Assembly (NCBI GenBank): GCA_030704615.1
Contig: CM060733.1
Span: 2,046,001 to 2,110,000 of the forward strand
From: Takakia lepidozioides
Taxonomy: Eukaryota > Streptophyta > Takakiopsida > Takakiales > Takakiaceae
DNA: 64,000 nucleotides
Direction: 5' to 3'
Position numbers and translations under genes: made by a program
Part shown: positions 1 through 10,169 of the stretch, piece after piece
Position numbering within the stretch: position 1 is the first letter of the stretch
Layout: every line of letters starts with the position of its first letter
The notes under the pieces: generated by a model
Database searches by the model: none
What the model was told of the DNA's origin: nothing
What the model saw: only the letters and a program-made list of their open reading frames with translations

Positions 1-376
1 TGATGAATGCAAGCTGTAGAATTGTAATGTAGAGTAGATTAGAGACACCATGGCTTCAGCCTGATACTTGATAGATATTAATCTGATACATACTTCATAT
101 TCACACTTTGTAGAGAGACCTGAATGAAGCTGTGGAATGAATGGATGGAACTTGATAGATTTCTGAAGCAACCTGATACTTAATTGCAGATAGTAAGGTA
201 ACTCACTAACATGAATGCGGGAAGGAGTACAAATAGGAAACACCCCCATGATACACTAGCTGTAGGTCATGACTGATTGTTCTGAGCGGGCTGAGTGCTT
301 AGAGATTTCCAACTCTTCTATCTTGGAGTTTCCACCTCGGATAGCGAAGGGATGGGTGAGTAAAAGCCGCTCGACA
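1..376 (+). repeat. Family A LTR, 3' part (5' LTR position)
   Basis: This is the right-hand part of an about 1-kb LTR, cut by the window edge. It ends in GCTCGACA exactly like the LTRs ending at 12430 and 55113, and the last 110 bases are nearly identical to them. It is followed directly by a primer-binding site, so it sits in the 5' LTR position. The element is broken about 60 bases further on, where the sequence switches to the opposite strand. Confidence 0.85.
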
Positions 377-378
377 TT

Positions 379-396
379 TGGCGACCATACTGGGGA
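379..396 (+). promoter_or_regulatory. Primer-binding site of family A element
   Basis: The 18-mer TGGCGACCATACTGGGGA begins two bases after the LTR end. The same 18-mer is found inside the minus-strand LTR at 2267-2284. The pattern TGGCGAC...TGGGGA resembles tRNA-primed sites of plant Tat/Athila-type gypsy elements. The exact tRNA is not identified here. Confidence 0.7.
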
Positions 397-437
397 ACTG
401 GGTCATGAACAACAAGATGTGACAGGCATCTGGTGGG

Positions 438-1440
438 ATCATGGTGGTTCCCCCCTGAGGTGTTTTAACTGTCGAACTCTAACTGGAATCCTCTGGGGCA
501 TACAATGTGGTTCCACCATGTCTGGAAGTTTAATCTGTAAAACTTGTTGTAAGCGCTGAATTGCAAAATTGGTGAAGACCCTGAACTCCTTGTCTGTCCA
601 AGTGAGTGGTGTACCAATGACTTATGAATTGTGCAAGTTTTTCCATGCCTCATGGCCCTTAAAGAAAATATCGTCAGGCCCAAATTTCTGTGTTGACAAA
701 TTGTTCCAGGCCGCATGAAACCATGAACGAATTTGATAATCCTTTTGCATCATAACTTTTGCTTCATATAGGTACATATGAGGTGGCACTGCAGGTAAGA
801 TCCAATGATCCCCACTGGAATAACTTAGAAAGCGCGATTGCATCTTCTGCTGTTCAATATGATAACGTGCCAAAAAACAAGCAGCGTAGTATAGGCCACA
901 GCCCATGACAATACTTGCTACCTCCTTGGTCTTGGTATAAATGAATCCATGTACAACTTGGAAGGCAATTAATTCCTTCAACATGGTACTTGCCTCATGC
1001 CAGTATCTTGCAAAGTGATGATCCTCAATTGGTCGATTGTTCGGAAGAACCTTAGTCCTAGTTGCCATTGGCAGCCAAATACGCATGATCTGATAGTAAT
1101 GTGCCAACGACTGTGGAGGACTAAATTCCTTCCAAGCCAAATCCAACACAATGGGAATTTGGTTGAAGGGCATAATCATAGCCCGACTGTACTCCCATGC
1201 AGCAGGAGTCTTAGGTGGGTTAAAAGCAGCATCCCCCCATACCTCAGGCTGTGGTGTGGCTGTAGTAACAACAGGGTCAGCTACTGTCACAGTCACTTGT
1301 TGTGGTATTGGTAGCACTGGCCCTTCTACTACTGGCATCTCCTGCACCCCTTGCAAAGAAGACTGAAAAATTAGAGTTCTGGCTTGTAAATAAGTAGCCA
1401 TCAGCTGCTCCTCAGGTACAAAGACTCTCTTGTCAATATT
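438..1440 (-). pseudogene. Family A third ORF, C-terminal module (copy 1)
   Basis: This is the minus-strand copy of a protein also found at 10181-11215 and 52809-53902. Shared landmarks include the segments EVWGDAAFNPPKTPA, PIEDHHFARYW and MGCGLYYAACFLARYHIEQQ. No characterised family is recognised. In full copies this module is the 3' end of a long ORF that precedes the polypurine tract and 3' LTR, so it belongs to an LTR retrotransposon. Here both ends are broken. At the left it meets the leader of an opposite-strand copy near 438. At the right (its 5' side) it is joined to LTR repeat sequence near 1440, so the open frame reads from LTR repeats (SPTQP-type residues) straight into the module. 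The reading frame of 322 codons is otherwise open. Confidence 0.7.
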
Positions 1441-1750
1441 TGATGTCAGGTCCTCCACTGTGACTGGCTGTGTTGGGCTGTGTCGACTGTGCGAAGCTGT
1501 GACGGCTGTGTCTGACTGTGTCGGCTGTGTCGGACTGTGACGGGCTGTATTGGCTGTGCGAAGCTGTGACGGGTTGTGTTGGCTGTGCAAAGCTGTGACG
1601 GGCTGTGATGGATTGTGTCGGGCTGTGTATCTCCCCCCTAAAGCCTGTTGCTGTCACCCCTAAGGCTCCTGTTGGTCTCAGTCTGTGTAAAAATTAAGGG
1701 TACCCCACAGATCCCGTAAAAGCGTCTAAGTCCCAAGCAGCCCTCTAACA
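1441..1750 (-). repeat. Family A LTR, 5' part (inverted fragment)
   Basis: Read on the minus strand, the segment starts TGTTAGAGGGCTGC at 1750, the conserved start of this LTR family, and runs through the CACAG decamer repeats before breaking into third-ORF sequence. It interrupts the gag fragment to its right, so it marks either a second insertion or a recombination joint. Confidence 0.8.
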
Positions 1751-2216
1751 GTTTCTTTCAAGTTTCAATGCACCCTTGGCTATACTAGAAGTCTCCGTTA
1801 CCATATAACCATATGGCAAACAAGTCCGGAAAGTTGTTCTTGGTGTGAGTTTGATCCACAAAATATCCTTTGGAATCCAATTCTCTTTACCAATACAAGC
1901 TCTTCATGCATATGAGTATAAACATTTACCTTCCTTTCCTCCCAGCCTTCAAACTCTACTCGCTTAATGGATAGCAACGCTATCACATAAACCCATGTTG
2001 GTAACCAACGTGCTCTTCCTCTACAGGCCACCTGATAAATCTTTATCACCCCTTTCTCCAGACCCCACTCAGGGTCAGCATCATGCACTCTCTTAAGAAT
2101 GTTTTCTTTACAACCATCTGGCAATTCCAAGAACCTTTGAAAGAATTGTTTGGACAATCTTTCTTTCTTAGTTTCACAGGGAATTTGATTCACATCAAAT
2201 TCTTTAATTCTCCATC
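1751..2216 (-). pseudogene. Family A gag N-terminal fragment
   Basis: The minus strand matches the gag start at 42457-42900 almost base for base, including the segments KERLSKQFFQRFLELP and EFEGWEERKVNVYTHMHEE. It follows the LTR, primer site and a short leader in the correct order, so this is the 5' end of a minus-strand family-A element. The fragment stops at 1751, where an LTR start interrupts it. Only about 150 codons of gag remain, with no capsid or zinc knuckle. Confidence 0.75.
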
Positions 2217-2266
2217 CACCATGATCCCACCAGATGCCTGTCACATCTGGCTGTTCATGACTTAGT

Positions 2267-2284
2267 TCCCCAGTATGGTCGCCA
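2267..2284 (-). promoter_or_regulatory. Primer-binding site of inverted family A element
   Basis: On the minus strand the 18-mer TGGCGACCATACTGGGGA lies two bases inside the LTR that ends at 2287. It is identical to the site at 379-396. Confidence 0.7.
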
Positions 2285-2286
2285 AA

Positions 2287-3343
2287 TGTCGAGTGGCTTT
2301 TACTCACCCATCCCTTCGCTATCCGAGGTGGAAACTCCAAAATAGAAGAGTTGGATATTTCTAAGCACTCAGCCCGCTCAGTACAATCAGTCATGACCTA
2401 CAGCTAGTGAATCATGGTTGTGCTTCCCATTTGTATTCCTTCTTGCCTTCATGTTATCAATTCACCTTATCTGATACTGAAGCATCAGATTGCTTCAGTA
2501 TCTACTTAATTCCAATTAATCATGCATTCATTTCACAGCTTCACTCATGTCTTTCTACACAGTGTGCTTGTATCGAATAAGTATCAGATTACGATTTATC
2601 GGGTACTAGGCCAATGTCAAGGTGACTCTAATCCGCCCTACAGTATCACTACAGCTCTGCTTGAAATAAACCTACATCAAGTCATCATCTCCTCTTCTGT
2701 GTAATCATCATCCTTGAGCTCCAAGATCGTGCCCTCCGTCTCACCTTCTCCCCTGATGTCTAAGAAGTGATCCAAGAAGTGATCCCCAAAAAGTCCCCGC
2801 TCTTCACTTTATCTACCTACAAGCTGTTCTAACCGCCTTCCTAACTAACCGTCACCCCTGAAGTAACATATTCCCTCTGCAGATGTCGTTCCCACACAGT
2901 CGTTCCCTGTGCATGTTAACCGTTCCCCCTGTAATGTGACAACTGTGCAAAACTGCGTTGGGCTGTGTGAAGTTGTGACGGGCTGTGACTGGCTGTGTCA
3001 GGCTGTGTCGGGTTGTGACTGGCTGTGACGGGCTGTGACGGACTGTGACTGGCTGTGACGACTGTGATGGGCTGTGATTGGCTGTGTCGGGCTGTGTCGG
3101 GCTGTACGAAGCTGTGGCGGCTGTGACTGGCTGTGTCGACTGTGTCGGGTTGTGTTGGCTGTGACTGGCTGTGTCAGCTGTGACTGACTGTGACGGGCTG
3201 TGCAAAGCTGTGGCGGCTGTGTAACCCCCCCTAAAGCCCGCTGCTGTCACCCCTAAGACTCTTGTTGGTCTCAGTCTGTGTAAAAATTAAGGGTACCCCA
3301 CAGAACCCGTAAAAGCGTTAAAGTCCCAAGCAGCCCTCTAACA
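2287..3343 (-). repeat. Family A LTR, complete, inverted
   Basis: This is a full-length LTR of about 1057 bp on the minus strand. It starts TGTTAGAGG at 3343 and ends GCCACTCGACA at 2287, a one-base variant of the usual end. It carries a decamer array (CACAG every 10 bases) between about 2940 and 3225. It is followed on the minus strand by a primer site and gag, so it is the 5' LTR of a truncated element. The five bases outside it, read on the minus strand, are GAGGA, the same five bases that follow the 3' LTR at 55113. Confidence 0.85.
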
Positions 3344-3839
3344 TCCTCATACCTTATTGCAGCTCTCATAAGCTTCATAGCACAAACGCGGGGCCAAGAA
3401 CTGTGCACTACTGCTGTGAGCCCCTCATAACGAAAACAAAGCACCCCTCTACATTGCACCAAAAGGAAAAACCACCACAAAGAATCAATGAACCAAAAAC
3501 ATACATCATTTCAATCATGGTGAATGTGAAGAACTTCAATTTACAGACGAAAAAGGTGTTCATAGAGATGGCCATTTCTGTCCTGCCACATGAGCGTGGG
3601 CGACTTCTTCCCGGCTCGCCGTGGCATCCGCCGACGACGCAGTCGCCTCGCCCTGGCGTGGGAGGAGTGGATCGTCCTTGTCGTTCTCATAAAAGCCCTC
3701 AGCATGCTCTAATGTCTTTGTCATCGTCTTCAATCTGGCACTTTGCCTTGCAGGACATTCAATACCTTTCTTCTTCCTAGCGGGTGGCTTCTGAGGGCGT
3801 TTCACTCCTGGAATCCTGCACAAACACCTCCATGACCAT
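3344..3839. other. Spacer between family A and family B elements
   Basis: No gene is supported here. The minus strand at 3560-3823 has an 87-codon open frame rich in lysine, arginine and acidic residues, and the plus strand has an overlapping 125-codon frame. Neither resembles a known family. The stretch is probably remnant host or older repeat DNA. Confidence 0.3.
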
Positions 3840-4479
3840 TGTCAATGACGAGAACATGAATGAACACAAACAAGAGTTCAGACTAGAGGTACAAAACTAG
3901 ACAAGAAGTCAAGGTCGTCGTGGCCGAGTGCATTGTGGATAAACATGAATCAAGATTATCTTCATAAGAATGGATAAGAGTACAAGATACTGGAACTCGA
4001 CTCGAATACTGGAATGCTGGAAACTGGACTGGGGTACCAGATACTGGAAACTGGACTAGAGTACTGGAAGCTAGACTGGAGTACTGGGACTGGGAACAAG
4101 AGTAGCTTGAACTTGTGTTGGCGAAACTGAAGAGTGTCCAGTCTCGCCTCCTATATATACTGGCTACTAAGAAGCTCCCCTAAGAAGCTTCCCCTATGGA
4201 GGTTTCTTGCTGGAGAAGTTTCCAAGATTAAACAAAGGTTTCTTGATGGAGAAGTTTCCTTAAGCAAATGAGGTATCTTAATGGAGAAGTTTCCTCCAAA
4301 GGAAGCTTCCTAAGCAGTTTCCCAAGTTACTCTTGGTAATTTGATAAACCCCGGTAACTTGGTAAGTAATGGTAAATCATTGTAGAACATGGTAAATCAT
4401 GGTAACTTTCAATAACATGGTAACTTGGTAACTTCTGGTATTTACTCCTGGTAAGTTCCTCTGGGCTATGTCCGTGACA
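3840..4479 (-). repeat. Family B chromovirus 3' LTR
   Basis: This LTR of about 640 bp belongs to a minus-strand element. On the minus strand it starts TGTCACGGACATAG just after a polypurine tract and ends GTCATTGACA, giving inverted TGTCA/TGACA ends. The left 500 bases are repeated at 9660-10169. It holds several short direct repeats of the type TACTGGAA...CTGGACT around 3990-4090 and GGTAAATCAT further right. Confidence 0.8.
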
Positions 4480-4496
4480 TCACCCCCTCCTCTAGC
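4480..4496 (-). promoter_or_regulatory. Polypurine tract of family B
   Basis: The minus strand reads CTAGAGGAGGGGGTGA directly before the LTR start. This is the usual position and composition for the plus-strand primer of a gypsy element. Confidence 0.65.
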
Positions 4497-4534
4497 GCCG
4501 AGTTTATCGAGGAGCGGTAAAATCTTGGACTTGC

Positions 4535-5026
4535 TTAGAGTTGGAGAAAATCCAAAATCCGGCGAATGGTACTTGCCAAGTATTCGGCTCTTCGTTCTTG
4601 AATTAAATGATTTATAGGTCTCTGCAACCATCGATAGTGTCCAACACCTTGAACTTGGGACCAAGCAGTGATTTGAGCATTTTGATTTTCGAAGCTGTCT
4701 TCAAACATGATTTCGTTGCCCTCTGGGTCCAAAGCCTCAACCTCCAACAGAATTATTAGACTTCGAGTAGGCTCCACTTGCCGTCGTACGGGGTCCAGAT
4801 GAGGAAGTACGCGTCGCATTGGTGGCCCATCGTCTCGAGAGCGTCGGCGTGATGTTGAAGGTCGTGAGAGTCGGAACGGTTGATCTGGTAGCTGGATAAG
4901 CGACAACTCCAATGTATCTTGTTCCTGTGACTCCATACTGCCAATACAAGATGCAAGAGTGCTGGAAGTGTAGCTATATATACTGATGTGTGGTGCTCCT
5001 CCCTCCTTAGCGTGTATCAGGTACAT
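4535..5026 (-). CDS. Small ORF downstream of chromodomain, family B
   Basis: This 163-codon open frame lies between the chromodomain stop and the polypurine tract. It is rich in Arg, Glu and Gln, with RPSTSRRRSRDDGPPMRR near the middle and a C-terminal stretch rich in aromatic and basic residues (VGHYRWLQRPINHLIQERR). I do not recognise it. It lies inside the element and on its coding strand, so it may be an accessory ORF or a tail of the polyprotein lost by frameshift. No membrane segment or zinc motif is visible. Confidence 0.4.
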   Translation of the reverse strand: MYLIHAKEGGAPHISIYSYTSSTLASCIGSMESQEQDTLELSLIQLPDQPFRLSRPSTSRRRSRDDGPPMRRVLPHLDPVRRQVEPTRSLIILLEVEALDPEGNEIMFEDSFENQNAQITAWSQVQGVGHYRWLQRPINHLIQERRAEYLASTIRRILDFLQL

Positions 5027-5128
5027 TGAATGTGGAGTCTTTACCTTGAAGGTAACTTGGCTGACATTATCGTTTTGACATCTTATTGACGTGTAGCTCG
5101 GAGCTTAGTTGGATATCGTTGATGAAAC

Positions 5129-5277
5129 TCTTAGACTTTGTCAGATGCATTGGCGAGGCTGGATGAAGGTTCCCACGTTCGTTCGCTGATGTCGTAGCCT
5201 TTCCAATGTACGAAATACTCAAGACATTTATACTTGATGCGAGAGTCTAAGACTTCGTCGACTTCATACTCAATTTC
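5129..5277 (-). pseudogene. Chromodomain at the end of family B integrase
   Basis: After a TAG stop at 5275-5277 the same frame continues for about 48 codons with a classic chromodomain signature: EIEYEVDEVLDSR, then EYFVHWKGY, then ERTWEP. In chromoviruses this module binds methylated histone H3 and steers integration into heterochromatin. The stop separates it from the integrase C-terminal region at 5278-5769, so the copy cannot make the full fusion without readthrough. Confidence 0.8.
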
Positions 5278-6592
5278 CTAATTGACTTCGATTGGTGGAG
5301 GTGGTACGGAGACTCTCCTTGGAATATTCGATGGATGATACAACTCCAATAATGAAACATGAAAGACGGGATGGATGCGCATATTTCGTGGGAGTTCAAG
5401 CGGAAAACTGACCGGATTTATTTGTCGAATAATTTTGAATGGTCCCAGGTGTTGATAATCCAACTTCCTTGATGGACGCGAGGTTTGTATGTCCCGTCGA
5501 AGAAGCCACACATGATCTCCGACCTTGAACTGGGGTTGGAGTTGGCGATGTTGATCTGCATACTCCTTGTATTGTTTTTGAGCTTCTGCGAGGTGAAATG
5601 TAAACTCCTTGTGAATCGTAGCAAGATGAGTAGCAATGTTTTCTCCAGCAGGGCTTCCAACAGTCTTCATGTGGAAAGGGTTTGCTCGAGGATGATGACC
5701 ATAATTGAAGAAAAATGAAGTTTCATTGGTCGAAGAATGTATAGTGTTGTTATAGGCAAACTCAGCCAATGACAGAAGGTCCGTCCAATTATCTTGGTGA
5801 CAATTTATCGTACAACGAAGATTCCAAAATCTGGTTTACACGTTCACTTTGACCATCAGTCTGTGGATGATTAGCTGTAGAGAGGTTGATCTTAGTATCC
5901 AATATGTGAAATAATCCCCTCCAGAAATTTGATATGAACTGTGGTCCTCGATTAGATACGATGTCCTTCGGGAGTCCATGAATGCGGTAGATATTACTGA
6001 GGAAGAGTCTTGCAGTTTCCTCGTCGGTAACCGTCTTATTACATGGAATGAAATGTGCAATCTTTGTAAAACGATCTACAATAACAATGATTGAATCGGT
6101 GGTCTTGGAAATTGGAAGGTCCGTAATAAAGTCCATAGACACGGACGACCATGGACCCTTGGGAATGGGTAATGGTTGAAGAAGGCCGTAAGGTCGATGT
6201 TGTGGTCCATTCGCTCTAGCACACGTGTCGCAAGATTTTATAAATTCTTTCACGAGTTTCCACATTTGTGGCCACCAATAGTCCCTGGATATCAATTCCA
6301 TTGTTTTGTTGAAGCCGAAATGTCCTGCAGCCGGAAGATCATGACATGTTTGAAGAATTTGAAGTCGTGTAGGTCCTGGAGGTACATAGAGAAGTCCCTT
6401 GAAATAAAGTAAGCCATCTTTGAATTCGAAGTCGTTTGTTACATGTGGGTTGTCTCGAGGTCGATTTAGTTGATTTCGTATTATTGTGACAAATTGGTCG
6501 CTCTTCAGTGCTTCCTGAATCTTCTTTATGATCTCTACATCGTCATAGGTGGACATGGATAATATATTCAATTGGAGATTTGCTGGTTTCAA
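5278..6592 (-). pseudogene. Family B integrase
   Basis: This covers the integrase of a Ty3/gypsy chromovirus in two open pieces, 5789-6592 and 5278-5769, separated by nonsense sequence near 5770-5790. The zinc-binding H-H-C-C part is visible as HFGFNKT followed by SCDTCARA. The core carries MDFITDLP for the first Asp and HPQTDGQSERVN for the Glu. The second catalytic Asp is replaced: the family motif SDRGPQF appears here as SNRGPQF, which would inactivate strand transfer. The C-terminal part shows the GDHVWLLRRDI and LGPFKIIRQINPVSF strands typical before a chromodomain. Confidence 0.85.
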
Positions 6593-6604
6593 GATGATGA
6601 ATTT

Positions 6605-7278
6605 CTATTGGTCAAAAGCTGCATCCCCTTCTTTTGGTGCAAGATACGATCGTCGAGAAAGAGCATCTGGTTTTCCTTGAAGATGTCCGGGACGATAGGT
6701 AATAACAAAATCAAACCTTGCTAGTGACATACTCCATCTCGCTTGACGTCGATTCAAAACACGAGCACTCATAAAATACTTGAGGTTTTTGTGATCGGTA
6801 TAGACAGTGACATGATGTTTAGCTCCCTCCAATAGATGACGCCACTCCTCAAAAACATCGATAATTGCTAGAAGTTCTTTGTCATGGATTTCATAATTGA
6901 TCTCCGCAGCGGAAAATTTGCGAGAACGAAAACCAACAGGGTGAAGTCGGCCATCTGCACCGTGTTGAGAGAGTACCGCGCCAAGTGCAAAATCTGATGC
7001 ATCTGCTTCCAAAAAGAATGGTTTAGATGGGTCTGCATGTACCAGTATTAGAGCCGTTGTAAATGCCTGCTTCAGCCTTTCAAATGCTTGGTCAGCCTTC
7101 TCGTCCCATACAAATTTGTCCTTCCCTGTGAGTCGTGTCAATGGTGCAGCAATTTTGGAGTAGTCCTTAATGAAGATTCTATAGAAATTGGCAAATCCTA
7201 GAAAACATTGTACATCTCGGACTGAAGTTGGTTTAATCCACTCGATGATGGTTTGTATTTTCTTTTGATCCAGAAAGA
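6605..7278 (-). pseudogene. Family B RNase H region
   Basis: This is the RT connection and RNase H of the gypsy polyprotein. Landmarks are SKPFFLEADASDFALGAVL for the first acidic residue, EINYEIHDKELLAI for the second, VYTDHKNLKYF for the third, and RPGHLQGKPDALSRR at the end. The frame is continuous with the RT upstream except for a stop at 7278-7280, and it ends with TAG at 6605-6607, after which integrase begins in the same frame. Confidence 0.85.
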
Positions 7279-7280
7279 CT

Positions 7281-8290
7281 CATTTGTCGGAAATAATGTA
7301 GCCCAAAAATTCGACTTCAGATTGGTGGAAAAGACATTTTTCCAACTTGACATATAGACCATTTTCCCTCAATTTATCAAGGACAAGGCGTACATGGCGA
7401 CCATGTTCTTCTTCATTCTGTGAAAATATCAAAATGTCGTCCAAATAGATGACTACAAAATCATCTAAAAATTCTCGAAAAATGTCATTCATCATGTGTT
7501 GAAAAATTGCTGGAGCATTTGTAAGATCGAAAGGCATAACACTGTATTCGAAATGTCCGTACCTTGTGCGAAAAGTAGTCTTCCATTCGTCTCATTCTTT
7601 TAATCGTACAAGGTTGTAAGCTCCTCTCAAGTCGATCTTTGTGAAAAAATTTGCTCGTCCAAGTTATTCGAGGAGTCCGGAAATCAACGGTAGTGGGTAA
7701 CGATTTTTTATAGTGACTTTGTTGAGGCCACGATAGTCCACACACATACGTAACGATCCGTCTTTCTTCTTCACAAATAAGATAGGTGCTCCCGCGGGTG
7801 ATTTTGAATGTCGAATGAAATTCTTTGACAAATTTTCATCAATGTATTCGTGTAAAGCAGCCAGCTCCGTCTGAGATAAATTGTAGATCGGGCCAAATGG
7901 TGGTTGAGCTCCTTCTTGTAACTCAATTGCACAATCATAAGGTCGATGTTCTGGCAACATGTCTGCATTTTTCTTCTCAAAGACATCCTTGAAATCTTGA
8001 TATTGAGTGGGTAATGTTGAAGTACCTTGGTCTGTTGTGGTTTTGATCGAAGTCGCATAAAGTGCAAATGTCGCGTCTTTCTTCGTAGCTCTCATGAAGG
8101 CTCTAGCTCCAATAAACAAGGGTTGAATACCTTTGGTACTTTTGCATTTTTGTCTTGCCGAAATTTTTCGTGATCGCCAGTCGATGTCAGGATTATGAAG
8201 TACAAACCAGGGAAGTCCAAGGATCACATGATTCGTTGGAGACTGGATGACATTGAAAACAATCTGTGATGCTTGATTTTTAAGCTTCAC
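7281..8290 (-). pseudogene. Family B reverse transcriptase
   Basis: Two open pieces (7664-8290 and 7280-7537) make up the RT. The fingers carry [20 protein letters not shown] and [19 protein letters not shown]. The palm carries [16 protein letters not shown] and the catalytic [12 protein letters not shown]. Between the pieces, two nonsense codons interrupt the segment NFFTKIDLRGAYNLVR. The catalytic Asp pair itself is intact. The thumb includes [17 protein letters not shown]. Confidence 0.88.
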
Positions 8291-8571
8291 TTCAAGGGGT
8301 CGAGTTTCATGGTCAAAATTTTCTGATGCTAACGGTCGTCCATCGATGACTTCAACAGGGGCCGAGAATTTCTTTCTTACGAGCGTTAAATTGTGTTGCT
8401 TCCCAAGTCTTTGTCAATAAAACACGCTGAAGCGCCCGAGTCCAAAAGTGCTTCTACGGAGATATCTTGATTTTGCATCCTAATCTTTACTGGAACTGTA
8501 AAACAAGGTATAGGGCCTGGAGGTAGAAAAAGACCTTTTTTTTTTGAGGAATTTGGGGTATCCAGCCGCAT
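8291..8571 (-). pseudogene. Family B aspartic protease
   Basis: The segment [17 protein letters not shown] carries the retroviral-type DSGA catalytic motif. A one-base frameshift near 8405 takes the frame to an early stop. The other frame then continues through [20 protein letters not shown] and into the RT piece. This is the protease between gag and RT in the usual gypsy order. Confidence 0.8.
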
Positions 8572-8576
8572 GGTCC

Positions 8577-9455
8577 CTACTGTGACTGGACATCTTCGTT
8601 TTCCGACCTCCTCGTATTGAACACTTGAGTTGTGCCCTGAGCTTTGAATCTTTTCTTGTTGGGGCAGTTTAATGCTATGTGATCATCTTCTCCGCAATAA
8701 AGGCATAATCCATTCGAGTGCCGTCTTTGTTTTTCTTGTGGAATCAATGGCTTAAATCGGATAACATCAATATGCATATGATCATTACCGGATGGCTGAT
8801 GGATCGTTGTGTTTGGTGCCGTAGTAGCAACGACATGGTGCGTCGTCGACCATCCAGATCGCTTCTCTTGACGTCTTTCGAACAAACGATTATCGCATGC
8901 AATGACTTGGGTGATGAATTCGCTCAGTGTACTCACGTTTGACATTGTCAGCAACAAATCTTTTACATCATCTTTTAGGCCACATCGAAACTGACTAATG
9001 AGGCTCGTCTCATTCCAGTCAAGGTCGCACGCAAGTTGTCAAAATTCGGCAGCATAAACAGAAGCTGGACGTGCTCCTTGTTGAAGAGTTTACATCTTTG
9101 TCTTTGCAACTCTCTCTCTATCATTCTCTCCAAACGTTGCAGTGAACTCGGACATGAACGCTTTAAAATTGTATAGTAAATGCGAATTTTTCTCTAATAG
9201 CGGTGCAAACCAAGATAGGGCAGTGCCTGATAGAAGGGTGCCCACGAATCCCACTTGAATACCTTCATCAGGGTAGCGTTGTGGATGTAGTCGTAGGAAC
9301 AATCGTACTTGTTGAACAAAACCGCGAAATCTTGATCTCGTCCCATCAAATTTCTCGGGCATGCTGATATTTGATTCCCTTGTAATCTGTTGAAGATGGA
9401 GGAACCGTTGTAGTAGGATTTGTTGTAATAGGGACTCGTAAGATTGAAGATCCAT
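8577..9455 (-). pseudogene. Family B gag
   Basis: The capsid piece (9090-9455) has PEKFDGTRSRFRGFVQQV and LLSGTALSWFAPLLEKN, characteristic of the gypsy Retrotrans_gag/DUF4939-type capsid. After in-frame stops near 9090 and 9044 the frame continues with CGLKDDVKDLLLTMS and DNRLFERRQEKR, then a CCHC zinc knuckle CLYCGEDDHIALNC near 8655-8700. It is the nucleocapsid precursor, broken by at least two nonsense codons. Confidence 0.85.
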
Positions 9456-9659
9456 TGTCCGACTCCTTTAACTCTGAAATTTGTTGTTGCAAATTGTTGA
9501 GAGTGTTGCCAAGATCTTGAGACTAATCAGCTTGTAGTTGGGCAATAGAGGCACGAAGTTCTTGCATCTGGAGCTGAAGACTCTGCAATGTGGCGACCAT
9601 TTCCGCAAATGTGCCTTCCATCTTAACTAACTAAGGAACAAACTTTAGTCTCGCCAAAC

Positions 9660-10169
9660 TGTCAAGGACGAGAACATGACTGAACACAAACAAGAGTTCA
9701 GACTAGAGGTACAAGACTAGACAAGAAGTCAAGGTCGGCGTGGCCGAGTGCATTGTGGATAAACATGAATCAAGATTATCTTTATAACAATGGACAAGAG
9801 TACAAGATACTGGAACTCGACTCGAATACTGGAATGCTGGAAACTGGACTGGGGTACCAGATACTGGAAACTGGACTAGAGTTCTGGAAGCTGGACTGGA
9901 GTACTAGGACTATGAACAAGAGTAGCTTGAACTTGTGTTGGCGAGACTGAAGAGTGTCCAGTTTCGCCTCCTATATATACTGGCTACTAAGAAGCTTCCC
10001 TAAGAAGCTTCCCCTATGGAGGTTTCTTGCTGGAGAAGTTTCCAAGATTAAAAAGGTTTATTGATAGAGAAGCTTCCTTAAACAAAAGATGTATCTTGAT
10101 GGAGAAGTTTCTTCCAAATGAAGCTTCCCGAGCAGTTTCCCAAGTTACTCTTGGTAATTTGGTAAATCA
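9660..10169 (-). repeat. Family B chromovirus 5' LTR (truncated)
   Basis: This is the second copy of the LTR at 3840-4479. It starts in the same place (TGTCAAGGACGAG) but breaks at about 10169 inside GGTAAATCA, so about 100 bases of its outer part are missing. The next base belongs to a family-A third ORF. No target duplication can be tested at this end. The two LTRs differ by several substitutions and small indels, so the insertion is not very recent. Confidence 0.75.

Noticed and set aside
2522-2704. Short plus-strand ORFs inside the inverted LTR
   Set aside because: They lie within LTR sequence and recur in LTR copies without coding features.
9721-9770. tRNA-like words (GGCCGAGTGC) in family B LTR
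   Set aside because: No cloverleaf or box B at proper spacing. The words are part of the LTR and occur in both copies.
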